A DNA stretch of 64,000 bases from an uncultured Bacteroidales bacterium (GTDB lineage: Bacteria; Bacteroidota; Bacteroidia; Bacteroidales; SZUA-534). The DNA is taken from the NCBI GenBank assembly GCA_902790595.1, contig CADASL010000003.1, positions 248,001 through 312,000 on the forward strand, given 5' to 3'. A program made the position numbers and the translations under genes. The number at the start of each line of letters is the position of its first letter. Within the stretch, counting starts at the first letter, position 1. Positions 32,780-42,121 of this stretch are shown one piece after another. The notes below the pieces were generated by a model. The model saw nothing but the letters and a program-made list of their open reading frames with translations. It had not been told where the DNA came from and did no database searches.

Positions 32780-35700
32780 TTAATCATCGTCATCGTCAGT
32801 CGGGTCGGGCGACGGTGTGTCCGTATCACTTTTTTCACCATCGGTTTCCGGGGCCGACTCGGCAATCGGGCGGCGCTTCCGCTGTTGATTGTTGTTCAGC
32901 GAGTAAGTGAACAGCGTGTCGTTCTTGTCAAGGAAATCGACAAGGTCGTTGGTTATCTCAATCGACAGTGAATGTGACAGCAGATTGAGCGACAGGCCTG
33001 TCTCCTCGTCGTGCACCATAAAATAAAGCGCCACATTTCCCTTTGAATTTAACACGTTTTTAATCAGCTCGATACTACCGTTGTTCAAATCCTTTAGTTT
33101 AATGTTGATGGTGAGTTTTTTCACCATATCGCCACGAATGTTGCTCAACAGCTTTACGCTCTGCACCTTCACTTCGAGCGGTTTGTTGCCGTCCTTGTCG
33201 GGATACATACGCTCCTCAATCCGGGCACGGATAAAGAGCAGGCTGTTTTTCTTAATCAGCTTGGCGTGAGCCTCATAGTCCTTACCAAACAGCGCGAACT
33301 TGTGGCCGCCGATGTAGTCTTCGATAGTGAAGTTCATAAACGGCTTGTTGTTGCGCGTCAGGCCGTCGAAAACCTCGGTTACAAGACCGCCGAACGCTAC
33401 CTCGCGGTTCTGGTACGGCTCAAGCGAACCGGCAAGGTCAACGGGCGAGACGGTGCAGAAATTCTCCAGCTCGAACTTAAACGGGTCGAGCGGATGCGCT
33501 GACAGGAAGATGCCCACCAAATCCTTCTCCATATTCAGCTTTTCGAGCAGCGGCATATCGTCGAAATTCGGAACCGAAGGATGCGGAATGTCGATTGTCT
33601 CGCCAATGGAGCCGAACAGCGTGTTGGTATTCTGGTTGCGGTCGTTCTGGAAGTTGTTGCCGTAGCGGATAAGCGCGTCGACGAACTTCGAGCCATCGGG
33701 CATCTCCAAAATGAACGGCTCACGTTTGATGCCAAGAGCGTCGAACGCTCCGGCGATGGCAAGGCTCTGAATGGTTTTCGAGTTGCACGACTGAAGATTG
33801 ACGCGCTCCACAAAATCGAAAATATCCTTGAACTTGCCGTTGGCCTCCCGCTCAGCCACAATCGCCTCAACAGCACCGGCGCCAACGCCTTTGATGCCGC
33901 CCAGTCCGAATCGGATTTCACCCTTTTTGTTGGCCGTGAAGTTCAGTTCCGACTCGTTGATGTCGGGGCCCTTCACCGGAATCTTCATCGCCTTGCACTC
34001 CTCCATAAACTTCTGCACATCGGTAATGGTGTCTTTGCTTTGTGTGAGGTTGGCGGCCATATACTCGGCCGGATAGTGCGCTTTCAGATAGCCCGTCTGG
34101 TAGGCCACCCAAGCATAGCAAGCGGCGTGCGACTTGTTGAACGCGTACGACGCGAATTTCTCCCAATCGGCCCAGATTTTCAGCAGGATTTGCTCATCGT
34201 GGCCTTTCTTTTTGCCGCCCTCAATGAATTTCGGCTTGAGCATCGCCAGCATTGCGGCAATCTTCTTACCCATCGCCTTACGAAGCGTGTCGGCCTCGCC
34301 GCGGGTGAAGTTGGCCAGCAACCGGCTCAATAGCATAACTTGCTCCTGATAAACGGTAACTCCGTATGTATCTTTCAGATACTTCTCCATTACCGGGATG
34401 TCATAAGTTATCGGCTCGCGGCCTTGCTTTCGCGCGATAAACTGTGGAATGTAGTCCATCGGGCCCGGACGATAGAGGGCGTTCATCGCAATCAGGTCGG
34501 AGATTTGCGTCGGCTGCAGCTCGCGCAGGTACTTCTGCATACCCGGACTTTCAAACTGGAACGTTCCAATGGTGCGGCCCTCGCTGTAAAGCTTGTAAGT
34601 CAGCTTGTCGTCGATGGGAATATGGTCGATATCGACATCGATGCCGCGGGTTTTCTTCACATTCTTGATGGCCTCCTTGATGAGCGACAATGTGCTCAGA
34701 CCCAGAAAGTCCATCTTGATTAAACCAACGCTTTCAACAACGTGTCCATCGTATTGAGTCACAACAACATCCTGGTTGGTCTTACGGTCTTTGACGGTAC
34801 AAACCGGAGCGAATTTGGTAAGGTCGTCGGCACCAATAATGACACCGCAAGCGTGGATACCTATCTGGCGGTTGGTGTCCTCAAGCTCCTCGGCGTAGGT
34901 GAGCACGTCGGGGATTGTTGCGGCATAATCGCCAAGTTGAATCTCCTCTGTGTCCTGCTGCTCCATAAGTTTATGAAATTCAGGCACATATTTATAGCAG
35001 TTCTTCAGATTGACCTTCGGCATTTTCTTTGGCAGAGTGCCATCGACGGCTTTCACCTGACCCTCGGAAAAATCGCGGTCGGGAACCAGTTTCTTAATGG
35101 CGTTCGACATAGAAACGGGTATGCCCTGCACACGGCAAACATCGGCCAGCGACGATTTGGTGGCCATTGTTCCGTAGGTGATGATATGCGCCACCTTTTC
35201 GGCGCCGTATTTCTGCGTAACCCACTCCAGAACCTTGCCGCGGCCCTCATCGTCAAAGTCAACGTCGATATCGGGAAGTGAGATACGGTCTGGGTTAAGG
35301 AAACGCTCGAACAGGAGGTCGTACTTGAGCGGGTCGAGGTCGGTGATGCCCAAGCAGTAGGCCACCACCGAGCCGGCAGCCGAACCACGTCCCGGGCCAA
35401 CGCTCACGCCCAGCTCCTCGCGGGCGGCGCGAATGTAGTCCTGCACAATAAGGAAGTAGCCGGGGAAACCCATCGTCTTCATAATGTGCAACTCAAAAAT
35501 GATGCGGTCTTTCTGCTCGTTGGTCAGCTGGTCGCCATAACGTTTAGTGGCGCCCTCCCAGGTGAGTTTTGCCAGATAGTCGGCTTCAAGTTTTATTCTA
35601 TATAACTTGTCGTAACCACCTAATTTCTTGATTTTTTTCTCGGCATCCTCCTGACTTAAAACCACTTCGTGCTTCTCGTTCTGCGTGAATTCGTCGAACA

Positions 35701-37546
35701 GTTCTTTTTCAGAGATTTTCTTGCGGTATTCCTCCTCGGTTCCAAAGTCGGCCGGAATCGGGAATTTTGGCATAATCGGGTCAGAATCAATACCATAAAC
35801 CTCAACCTTATCAGCAATCTCCAGAGTGTTGGCAAGCACCTCGGGCATATCGGCAAAAATGGCGGCCATCTCGTCGGGTGTTTTCAGCCACTCCTGCTTG
35901 GTGTAGTGCATACGGTCGGGGTCGTTGAAATCCTTGCCGGTGCTGAGACAGATGAGCCGGTCGTGAGCCTCGCCGTGCTTCTCCTCAACAAAGTGCACGT
36001 CGTTAGTGGCTATCAGCTTGATATTATGTTTTTTGGCAAACTCAATCAGCACTTTGTTCACCTCTTGCTGGCGCTCGAATGTCGATTGGTCGGCGTTGGG
36101 CTTGTCAGTTTTATGGCGCTGCATTTCAAGGTAATAGTCGTCGCCAAACAGGTTTTTGAACCACAGCACCGACTGTTCGGCCCCCTGAATGTCGCCGTTC
36201 ATAATCTTTTGCGGAACTTCGCCGCCAAGGCAAGCCGAGCAGCAGATGATGCCCTCGTGGTGTTTTTCGAGCAACTCGTGGTCGATTCGAGCATTGTAGT
36301 AATAGCCCTCAGTGAAAGCGCGCGAGCTCAAAACGCAAAGGTTTTTGTAGCCTTCCTTGTTCTTAGCCAGCAAGATAAGGTGCCAACCGCGGGTGTCTTT
36401 CTCAAACCTCGACTTGTGGGCGCAGTAGGCCTCAATGCCGATAATCGGTTTGAAAGGCACAAACGCCTCGGCCTTGGCTTTCAGTTCGACAAGCTCCTTC
36501 TCCAGCTCGGCTTTTTTGGCCTCATCGGTTTCTTTTTCAATATTTTCCTGACACTCTTTAACTTTCTTTTTGGGCGCGCCGTTCACCTTGTTCGATGTAT
36601 CAATCAAATCTTTGATTCCGAACATATTACCGTGGTCGGTCAAGGCCATTGCGTGCATATTGTTGGCCATACACTTGTTAATCAGGTCCGGCACTTTCGA
36701 CATTCCGTCGAGTATAGAGTAGTGAGAGTGGACGTGCAAGTGAACAAATCCAAATGGCTTGTTGTCAGCTGGTTGTGGTTTTGTGTCGGCAGGCTCGGCA
36801 GCGGGTTTCGCCGCTTCGGGCTGCGATGGTTCTGTTGCCGGCTGCGTTGGCGTTTCAGCATTCTCCTCCGGGAGTTTAAACGACTCGAACTCAACTGGTT
36901 CCGGCTCGAAAGGCGTCGGATTTTGGTCCTTAAACGATTGTAGCTCATCGTCGGAAATGCCCAGTTGCTTTGCGCCAATCACGCCAAGGCGCACCAGCTC
37001 AAGAAAACAGCGGGTTGTGGCAACCACATCGCCGGCGGCATTGTGCGCGTCCTCGAAAGGCGTGCCGAAAAGTTTCTGATGCAGCTCGGTCAAGTTCGGC
37101 CATTTGGGCTTGCCATTCTTCATAATGGCGCAGAAATTGGTCGAGCTCTCTTTGGTGCAGAGCGTACGGACGCTGCTCAAGGTGTTTTCCATTCCGAGTC
37201 GAAGGTACTCGCAGCCGACAATGTTCATATCGAACTCGATGTTGTGACCCACAACCACTGTGGCCTTTTGCAAGTCGGCGGTGAACTCGCGCAGCACAAA
37301 GTCAAGGTCGCGACCAATTTCGAGCGCCTTTTCGGTTGTGATGTGGTGCACCTCTTTGGCAACGTGGAAAGGTATGATGAAGCCGTCGGGTTTAATGACG
37401 TAGTTTTTGGCAAAAAGGAACTTTCCGTTCAGGTCGTGGCATTGCCAGGCCAGCTGCACAAGGCGCGGCCAGTTGGCGAAATCGGTCAGTGGCGCCTTGT
37501 AATTGGCAGGCAGACCGGTTGTCTCGGTGTCGAAAATCAGGAACAT
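32780..37546 (-). CDS. dnaE: DNA polymerase III alpha subunit fused to an N-terminal DnaQ-type proofreading exonuclease
   Basis: A 1588-residue replicative polymerase. Residues 1-185 are a DEDDh exonuclease: FDTETTG (D6, E8), HNIEFD (D106) and HNAAGD (H168, D173). A Pro/Glu/Ala-rich linker (about 205-264) joins it to DnaE. DnaE has a PHP domain from GFVHLHVHSHYSILDG (267-281) with a charged coiled-coil insertion (KVKECQENIEKETDE onward, about 325-360), then the palm with SVGPGRGSAAGS and catalytic aspartates in PDIDVDFDD (D759, D761, D763). After these come fingers, helix-hairpin-helix and C-terminal OB fold (FGGLVTEVFDG). The tail is acidic (TPSPDPTDDDDD). Standard DnaE is about 1160 residues without exonuclease. 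The arrangement recalls PolC but with DnaE-type order. Confidence 0.95.
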   Translation of the reverse strand: MFLIFDTETTGLPANYKAPLTDFANWPRLVQLAWQCHDLNGKFLFAKNYVIKPDGFIIPFHVAKEVHHITTEKALEIGRDLDFVLREFTADLQKATVVVGHNIEFDMNIVGCEYLRLGMENTLSSVRTLCTKESSTNFCAIMKNGKPKWPNLTELHQKLFGTPFEDAHNAAGDVVATTRCFLELVRLGVIGAKQLGISDDELQSFKDQNPTPFEPEPVEFESFKLPEENAETPTQPATEPSQPEAAKPAAEPADTKPQPADNKPFGFVHLHVHSHYSILDGMSKVPDLINKCMANNMHAMALTDHGNMFGIKDLIDTSNKVNGAPKKKVKECQENIEKETDEAKKAELEKELVELKAKAEAFVPFKPIIGIEAYCAHKSRFEKDTRGWHLILLAKNKEGYKNLCVLSSRAFTEGYYYNARIDHELLEKHHEGIICCSACLGGEVPQKIMNGDIQGAEQSVLWFKNLFGDDYYLEMQRHKTDKPNADQSTFERQQEVNKVLIEFAKKHNIKLIATNDVHFVEEKHGEAHDRLICLSTGKDFNDPDRMHYTKQEWLKTPDEMAAIFADMPEVLANTLEIADKVEVYGIDSDPIMPKFPIPADFGTEEEYRKKISEKELFDEFTQNEKHEVVLSQEDAEKKIKKLGGYDKLYRIKLEADYLAKLTWEGATKRYGDQLTNEQKDRIIFELHIMKTMGFPGYFLIVQDYIRAAREELGVSVGPGRGSAAGSVVAYCLGITDLDPLKYDLLFERFLNPDRISLPDIDVDFDDEGRGKVLEWVTQKYGAEKVAHIITYGTMATKSSLADVCRVQGIPVSMSNAIKKLVPDRDFSEGQVKAVDGTLPKKMPKVNLKNCYKYVPEFHKLMEQQDTEEIQLGDYAATIPDVLTYAEELEDTNRQIGIHACGVIIGADDLTKFAPVCTVKDRKTNQDVVVTQYDGHVVESVGLIKMDFLGLSTLSLIKEAIKNVKKTRGIDVDIDHIPIDDKLTYKLYSEGRTIGTFQFESPGMQKYLRELQPTQISDLIAMNALYRPGPMDYIPQFIARKQGREPITYDIPVMEKYLKDTYGVTVYQEQVMLLSRLLANFTRGEADTLRKAMGKKIAAMLAMLKPKFIEGGKKKGHDEQILLKIWADWEKFASYAFNKSHAACYAWVAYQTGYLKAHYPAEYMAANLTQSKDTITDVQKFMEECKAMKIPVKGPDINESELNFTANKKGEIRFGLGGIKGVGAGAVEAIVAEREANGKFKDIFDFVERVNLQSCNSKTIQSLAIAGAFDALGIKREPFILEMPDGSKFVDALIRYGNNFQNDRNQNTNTLFGSIGETIDIPHPSVPNFDDMPLLEKLNMEKDLVGIFLSAHPLDPFKFELENFCTVSPVDLAGSLEPYQNREVAFGGLVTEVFDGLTRNNKPFMNFTIEDYIGGHKFALFGKDYEAHAKLIKKNSLLFIRARIEERMYPDKDGNKPLEVKVQSVKLLSNIRGDMVKKLTINIKLKDLNNGSIELIKNVLNSKGNVALYFMVHDEETGLSLNLLSHSLSIEITNDLVDFLDKNDTLFTYSLNNNQQRKRRPIAESAPETDGEKSDTDTPSPDPTDDDDD

Positions 37547-37854
37547 TTCAGCTGTTTTTTGAGTTTATAAAGATAGGTGTTTGACGGTTGGAAAATACCA
37601 ATGTTGATAAGTTTTGGCAGAGAAACATAACGATTCATCCACCAACGAAAAACCGATTGAATTACAATGAAAATTCAACAATCGTTTGATTTTCAACTTT
37701 AAGTTGCTTTCCGGATGATTGCCGGTAATGTTTTTGTTTTGCATAATCTCACTCTTTTTAAAACCATTTTCGGCACAATGATAAGGGCTACCTGTGCGAG
37801 ATTGCGGCAGAGGTTCTGAAAAAATCCGATTTTTTTTGATTTTTTATTCCGGCA
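37547..37854. other. Gene-poor 308-nt gap upstream of dnaE, with a doubtful 59-codon frame
   Basis: A minus-strand frame runs from ATG 37744 to TAA 37565 (59 codons, MQNKNITGNHPESNLKLKIK...) with an AGAGTGAG purine stretch before it. It has no recognisable domain, no clear promoter box and unconvincing codon bias. TATCTTTA on the minus strand (37574-37567) is one base off the -7 consensus and could serve dnaE. A T-rich stretch near 37818-37850 shows no stable stem. Confidence 0.3.
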
Positions 37855-38808
37855 CTATTTAGCCTTGTGCCTCGTCCGGTAGAGCTGATATGAGTTGACA
37901 CTGTTGTGCCAGATGCTGTAAAGACCGCCGGCCACAGCCACCACCGGGTTCATAAACGTATAGGCCACCCAGATGATGAACACCGTGTTCTTCTGCCCCA
38001 TTGCCTGCCCGCCGCTAATGCGGTCGGCGTAGCGGCCGCCAATGAGTTTGCCCAGACCGAACTGCAAGGCGCAGCACACCAGCGTGACGGCCAACATTCC
38101 GGCAAAACATCCTGCCGACAGCCCGCTATGGACAATGGCCCGCGTGGTGACAGACATTGCAAGCGCCAAGGCGAACATCCAAAGATAGAAAGCCAAATCT
38201 TTGACGGCAAGCACCATCCGCAGAAAACGCGGAAAAAACAGCCGCGTGAGCCAAGCCAGCAGAAACGGAAAAACCAACAGCGGAAACACTTGCTTGATGA
38301 TAATGAAAAACGAGTGGGCAAAATTCATACCAATACCCGGATTGACAAGCGGCACCACAGCCGGAACCGCCACCGCCGCCACCAGATTGCTCACAATGGT
38401 GTAGCCCACCAGCGAGAGCGTGTTGCCGCCAAGCTTGTCGGTAACCACCACGGCGGCTGTTGCCGTTGGGCAGATAAGGCAGACCATAGCGCACTGGGCC
38501 AGCACTGAGGCGTTGTCGGCGGGCACCAGCATTGCCACAGCGGCCATTGCCAGAAACGAGCCCGCCTGAATCAGCGCCAGCCAAAGGTGCCAACGCCGCG
38601 GACGCACTTTGGAGGGTTCTATCTTGCAAAACGATATGTAGAGCATTGCGAAAAGCAGCAACGGCTGCACCACGCCAACGGTCCGCGCGGCCGCCTGACG
38701 CACATCGGCACTGAAACCTGCGGCCGAAAACAGAAAATAGGCCAGCACGCCAACTCCCATAACAATCGGAAGCGACCAATCTTTGACAAAACTCTTTAAC
38801 TTGCCCAT
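37855..38808 (-). CDS. Bile acid:sodium symporter (BASS)-like transporter
   Basis: A 317-residue inner-membrane protein with about nine or ten helices. The pattern fits the BASS/SBF superfamily: a first helix pair after MGKLKSFVKDWSLPIVMG, VQPLLLFAMLYISFCKI, then VCLICPTATAAVVVTDKLGGN near 108-128, a discontinuous-helix crossover motif, and a late ISGGQAMGQKNTVFIIWVA. Likely Na+-coupled uptake of an organic anion. Substrate not readable. ATG 38808 is chosen over an upstream codon because of the TACTTTTG box at 38831-38838 and the cleaner N terminus. Standing alone on the minus strand upstream of dnaE. Confidence 0.78.
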   Translation of the reverse strand: MGKLKSFVKDWSLPIVMGVGVLAYFLFSAAGFSADVRQAAARTVGVVQPLLLFAMLYISFCKIEPSKVRPRRWHLWLALIQAGSFLAMAAVAMLVPADNASVLAQCAMVCLICPTATAAVVVTDKLGGNTLSLVGYTIVSNLVAAVAVPAVVPLVNPGIGMNFAHSFFIIIKQVFPLLVFPFLLAWLTRLFFPRFLRMVLAVKDLAFYLWMFALALAMSVTTRAIVHSGLSAGCFAGMLAVTLVCCALQFGLGKLIGGRYADRISGGQAMGQKNTVFIIWVAYTFMNPVVAVAGGLYSIWHNSVNSYQLYRTRHKAK

Positions 38809-38830
38809 ATTGCCTTGCAAAATCAGGCGG

Positions 38831-38838
38831 CAAAAGTA
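38831..38838 (-). promoter_or_regulatory. -7 promoter element of the BASS-like transporter gene
   Basis: The minus strand reads TACTTTTG (TAnnTTTG), 22 nt before the ATG at 38808. It excludes the longer frame reaching 38883. Confidence 0.55.
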
Positions 38839-38861
38839 TTGAATCGGCGCATATCGGAAAA

Positions 38862-38899
38862 ATAAAAATCGGGGTAGCAGCACATTGCCACTACCCCGA
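38862..38899 (-). terminator. Intrinsic terminator of the gene at 38923-39405
   Basis: On the minus strand TCGGGGTAG (38899-38891), a 13-nt loop and CTACCCCGA (38877-38869) form a perfect 9-bp stem, followed by TTTTTATTTTT. Confidence 0.9.
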
Positions 38900-38922
38900 C
38901 TTTATTGTTTTGCATTTTAAAT

Positions 38923-39405
38923 TCAGAACCGAAGCGTCAGTCCTACGCCGTTGCCGGTCAAGCCGATACCAAGTTCCGGCTTGAGACTTGTGCTTTCGGG
39001 AGCCTTCAATCCATTGTTGTAAACTTCGACAGCACGACGGGCATTTTTCTTGGCAAAAAAATCAAGTACTAATCCAACGGATAATGTACCAACTCCAGCA
39101 ATAGCAAGTCCCCACATTGGTTCTCCACCTGCCAATGCCGCTCCGAGAGGCCAACCTATCAAACCTCCACCAATACCTCCTAACACCGAAGCATATGCAT
39201 TAAGAAAATCGGCATTATCAGCATATTTAAAAGCCTCATTATTTGTTGCAACCAAATTCTTTAAATCTCCCATTTGGTAAGTGGTCCCTTCTTTAATAAA
39301 GGACATTCCTCCAAACGATTTTTTAATAGTAAGAGTATCGCCTTGTTGGCAGAATGATGCCAATGAAAACAAGCATAGCAAAATGCTTAACAAACTTTTT
39401 TTCAT
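38923..39405 (-). CDS. Exported small membrane-associated protein, function unknown
   Basis: A 160-residue protein with a signal peptide (MKKSLLSILLCLFSLASFCQ), a short beta segment (LTIKKSFGGMSFIKEGTTYQMGDLKNLV), then a glycine-rich hydrophobic stretch (VLGGIGGGLIGWPLGAALAGG and WGLAIAGVGTLSVGLVLDFF) that could form two helices. It ends in GIGLTGNGVGLTLRF, whose final aromatic residue recalls outer-membrane strands. Similar short proteins occur in Bacteroidales without assigned role. It is more AT-rich than recA next door. Confidence 0.6.
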   Translation of the reverse strand: MKKSLLSILLCLFSLASFCQQGDTLTIKKSFGGMSFIKEGTTYQMGDLKNLVATNNEAFKYADNADFLNAYASVLGGIGGGLIGWPLGAALAGGEPMWGLAIAGVGTLSVGLVLDFFAKKNARRAVEVYNNGLKAPESTSLKPELGIGLTGNGVGLTLRF

Positions 39406-39436
39406 AATTTTAGAATTAGTTATTTGAATTAAAAAA

Positions 39437-40501
39437 TCAATCTTCTTCCGCCTCGCTGTCAGCCGAGGTTTCGAGCGACGGAGCGTCTGACTTGCTCATT
39501 ATCTCCATAATTTTCGCCTCAATTTCGTTGGCAAGCTCCTTATTGTCAACAAGCATCTGGCGCACATAGTCGCGGCCCTGGCCGAGCTTGGTGTCACCGT
39601 AGCTGAACCACGAACCCGACTTCTTTATAATGTTGAGCTCAACAGCCATATCAATCAGCTCGCCCGACTTGCAGATGCCCTCGCCGTACATAATGTCGAA
39701 CTCGGCCTTGCGGAACGGAGCGGCAAGCTTGTTTTTCACAATCTTCACCTTCACGTGGTTACCGATTGACTCCTCGCCGTCTTTCAGGGTTGATGTGCGG
39801 CGGATGTCGATGCGGATAGATGCGTAGAACTTCAGCGCGTTACCGCCGGTGGTTGTCTCGGGGTTGCCGAACATCACGCCAATCTTCTCGCGCAACTGGT
39901 TGATGAAGATGCAGCAAGTGTTTGTCTTATTGATGTTTGCGGTGAGTTTGCGCAAAGCCTGCGACATCAGTCGGGCTTGAAGGCCCATCTTCGAGTCGCC
40001 CATCTCGCCCTCAATCTCGGCTTTCGGTGTCAGGGCGGCAACAGAGTCGATGACAATGATGTCGATGGCGCCCGAGCGGATAAGATGGTCGGCGATTTCG
40101 AGAGCCTGCTCGCCGTTATCGGGCTGAGAGATAAGCAGTTCGTTGATGTTCACGCCAAGTTTTTCGGCATAGAAGCGGTCGAAGGCGTGCTCAGCGTCGA
40201 TGAAAGCGGCAATGCCGCCGTTCTTTTGCGCTTCCGCGATGGCGTGGATTGCCAGCGTTGTCTTACCAGACGACTCAGGGCCGTAAATCTCGATGACGCG
40301 GCCGCGCGGATAACCGCCGATGCCCAGCGCCAAATCGAGGCTGATGGAGCCCGACGAAATGACCGGCACATTCTCGATTGCGTGGTCGCCCATACGCATT
40401 ATCGAACCCTTACCAAAATTTTTCTCGATTTTGTCGATTGTGAGCTGCAAGGCTTTCAGCTTCTCGCTGTTGGCGCTTGTATTTGCTTGTTCTTTAGCCA
40501 T
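39437..40501 (-). CDS. recA: Recombinase RecA
   Basis: A 354-residue RecA. Walker A is GPESSGKT at 74-81, Walker B is [11 protein letters not shown]1/L2 DNA-binding loops are seen around [14 protein letters not shown] and [21 protein letters not shown], the MAW motif is retained, and the tail is acidic (SADSEAEED) as expected. It catalyses strand exchange and LexA/UmuD-type co-protease activity. No LexA-box-like palindrome is seen upstream, which fits the frequent lack of a classic SOS operator in Bacteroidales. Confidence 0.98.
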   Translation of the reverse strand: MAKEQANTSANSEKLKALQLTIDKIEKNFGKGSIMRMGDHAIENVPVISSGSISLDLALGIGGYPRGRVIEIYGPESSGKTTLAIHAIAEAQKNGGIAAFIDAEHAFDRFYAEKLGVNINELLISQPDNGEQALEIADHLIRSGAIDIIVIDSVAALTPKAEIEGEMGDSKMGLQARLMSQALRKLTANINKTNTCCIFINQLREKIGVMFGNPETTTGGNALKFYASIRIDIRRTSTLKDGEESIGNHVKVKIVKNKLAAPFRKAEFDIMYGEGICKSGELIDMAVELNIIKKSGSWFSYGDTKLGQGRDYVRQMLVDNKELANEIEAKIMEIMSKSDAPSLETSADSEAEED

Positions 40502-40535
40502 TTTATATGAATTTTATGTTTGTTTTCGGATTGGC

Positions 40536-40564
40536 TAAAGGTAGAAAAAAAGGCAAAATGGCAA
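40536..40564 (-). promoter_or_regulatory. Probable recA promoter (TTG-N18-TACCTTTA)
   Basis: On the minus strand TTG at 40564-40562 is followed after 18 nt by TACCTTTA at 40543-40536, one base from TAnnTTTG. It is 34 nt upstream of the recA ATG. Spacing and box are both slightly off consensus. Confidence 0.4.
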
Positions 40565-40623
40565 GAGTTGGCAACAAATTTTTTAAACGCCGGCACAAAT
40601 GTCAGGCAACAATCCGTATCGGC

Positions 40624-41217
40624 TCACTTCAGAACCACGTTCACACCTATAATAACCGCGTTGTTATGCTGCCCCAAAATTTTGTGCCCATCCTGGGCAA
40701 CGTGGTGGCGCCTGACCGGCAAAGCCGAATAATTAAGACAGGCGTGCGCCCAAAGCGGACCAGCCAGTTGGTAACGCACGCCGGCAATGGCGCTCAGTTC
40801 GTATCTGTTAAAATCGATATTCGGCTCGCGCAGACCATAACCATCGGTATCTTCTTTAGCTTTAATAAGATAGCCGAAAGCCAAGCCCGCCTCAAAATCG
40901 AACTTGCGCCAACGGTAGAAAGCCGTCAGTGGCATTTCAGCGTAATGAAGCTCCGATTTGTAAAAAGGCGTATCCTCGGTCGCCTCCTGATGACTGCCTT
41001 TGCGCACATAGCGCAGTCCGAGCCGGGCCCCGAGTCGGTCGGCAACCAGCAAACGGTTTACATCGGCACCAAAACTGAAGCCAAGTTTGTGATAGCCGGC
41101 ATAATGGTCGCCGTCGAGTTGCGAGGCCACCAGACCCGCACCAACGCTTGCACCAAATTGCTGAGCCGCAACAAGCATCGGCACAAACAAAACTAGCAAC
41201 ATCAGCAAACGGCGCAT
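40624..41217 (-). CDS. Outer-membrane beta-barrel protein (PorT/OMP_b-brl_2-like)
   Basis: A 197-residue protein with a signal peptide (MRRLLMLLVLFVPMLVAAQ) followed by alternating amphipathic strands typical of small 8-strand barrels: QFGASVGAGLVASQL, YHKLGFSFGADVNRLLV, GARLGLRYVRKGS, FDFEAGLAFGYLIKAKED, ELSAIAGVRYQL and NAVIIGVNVVLK. Located in the outer membrane; function unknown. It begins 19 nt after the Sir2 stop, so it is probably the distal gene of the same transcript. Confidence 0.75.
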   Translation of the reverse strand: MRRLLMLLVLFVPMLVAAQQFGASVGAGLVASQLDGDHYAGYHKLGFSFGADVNRLLVADRLGARLGLRYVRKGSHQEATEDTPFYKSELHYAEMPLTAFYRWRKFDFEAGLAFGYLIKAKEDTDGYGLREPNIDFNRYELSAIAGVRYQLAGPLWAHACLNYSALPVRRHHVAQDGHKILGQHNNAVIIGVNVVLK

Positions 41218-41236
41218 CGGAACAGAGGGGTTGAAT

Positions 41237-41944
41237 CTAATCGCCAAGTTTATAAAGCTCCTTCAGCTTTTGCTCAAGAATGCGGCCGCCCTCGCCTGCC
41301 GATTTCTGAATAAAAGTGTAGTTCTCGTCTGTCGGATAAGGCACCATTTTGGGGTCGATTATGAATTTCGGAATCTCGCGTCGCGTGTACCTCAACAGTC
41401 CGGCTGCCGGATAAACATTGAGCGATGTGCCGATGACAACAAACACATCGGCCTGCTCGGCAAGCGGAATGGCGCGCTCCATTTCGGGCACACCCTCGCC
41501 AAAAAAGACAATGTGCGGCCTCAGCTGCTGTCCGTCTTCAGCCTTGTCGCCCATTTTGATTGGCTTATAGCCGATGTCGTAGATGAGATTCTCGTTGGCG
41601 ATGCTGCGCACTTTGGTCAGCTCGCCGTGAAGGTGCACCACATTCCGGCTGCCGGCTTGTTCGTGCAGATTGTCAACGTTTTGCGTTACCACATAAACAT
41701 CAAAATACTGCTCAAGGCGGACAAGCGCTTTGTGACCGTCGTTGGGTTTGATGTCGGCCAGCTTGGCGCGCAGACCGTTGTAGAAGTTCAAGACCATTTC
41801 CGGATTTCGAGCAAGGCCCTCGGGGGTTGCCACATCTTCAACCCGATAGTTGTCCCAATATCCGCCGGCATCGCGGAAGGTACTCAGCCCGCTCTCAACA
41901 CTGATTCCGGCACCTGTGAGTGCCACCAATTTCGGTTTTCCCAT
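41237..41944 (-). CDS. Sir2-family NAD-dependent deacylase lacking the zinc cysteines
   Basis: A 235-residue sirtuin. NAD-binding motifs are intact: LTGAGISVESGLSTFRD (9-25) and TQNVDNLHEQAG (87-98). The catalytic histidine is H106 in VHLHGEL, and IGTSLNVYPAAGLL follows near 170-183. The four cysteines that hold structural zinc in most bacterial CobB proteins are absent between HGEL and FFGEGVP; this is a known pattern in Bacteroidota sirtuins. It removes acyl groups from lysine using NAD+. The same-strand upstream neighbour is a Nudix-type regulator, though a terminator separates them. Confidence 0.9.
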   Translation of the reverse strand: MGKPKLVALTGAGISVESGLSTFRDAGGYWDNYRVEDVATPEGLARNPEMVLNFYNGLRAKLADIKPNDGHKALVRLEQYFDVYVVTQNVDNLHEQAGSRNVVHLHGELTKVRSIANENLIYDIGYKPIKMGDKAEDGQQLRPHIVFFGEGVPEMERAIPLAEQADVFVVIGTSLNVYPAAGLLRYTRREIPKFIIDPKMVPYPTDENYTFIQKSAGEGGRILEQKLKELYKLGD

Positions 41945-42100
41945 AACTGTAGGTTTTTGATTGTGAAAGGTACGGTTTTTTTGGATTGGTTTTGCGGCCG
42001 GAAAGTGAAAAAGGATGACTGGCCATCAGCCGAGGCCAAAACCCTTAACACAATACGATGCGAATATCAGACCATCGCTCACTAAAACACCCAAATAAAA

Positions 42101-42121
42101 AAAGCGCCTTTGGGCGCCTTT
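42101..42121 (-). terminator. Terminator of the Nudix-regulator gene
   Basis: On the minus strand AAAG-GCGCC, loop CAAA and GGCGC form a stem that runs into seven T residues, starting directly after the stop codon at 42122. Confidence 0.8.

Noticed and set aside
35669..36943. 424-codon plus-strand frame opposite dnaE
   Set aside because: Antisense shadow of the PHP/exonuclease part of dnaE; no recognisable protein and no promoter.
37565..37744. 59-codon minus-strand frame upstream of dnaE
   Set aside because: It has a purine-rich stretch before the ATG but no promoter, no recognisable domain and no terminator; kept only as a doubtful note in the gap entry.
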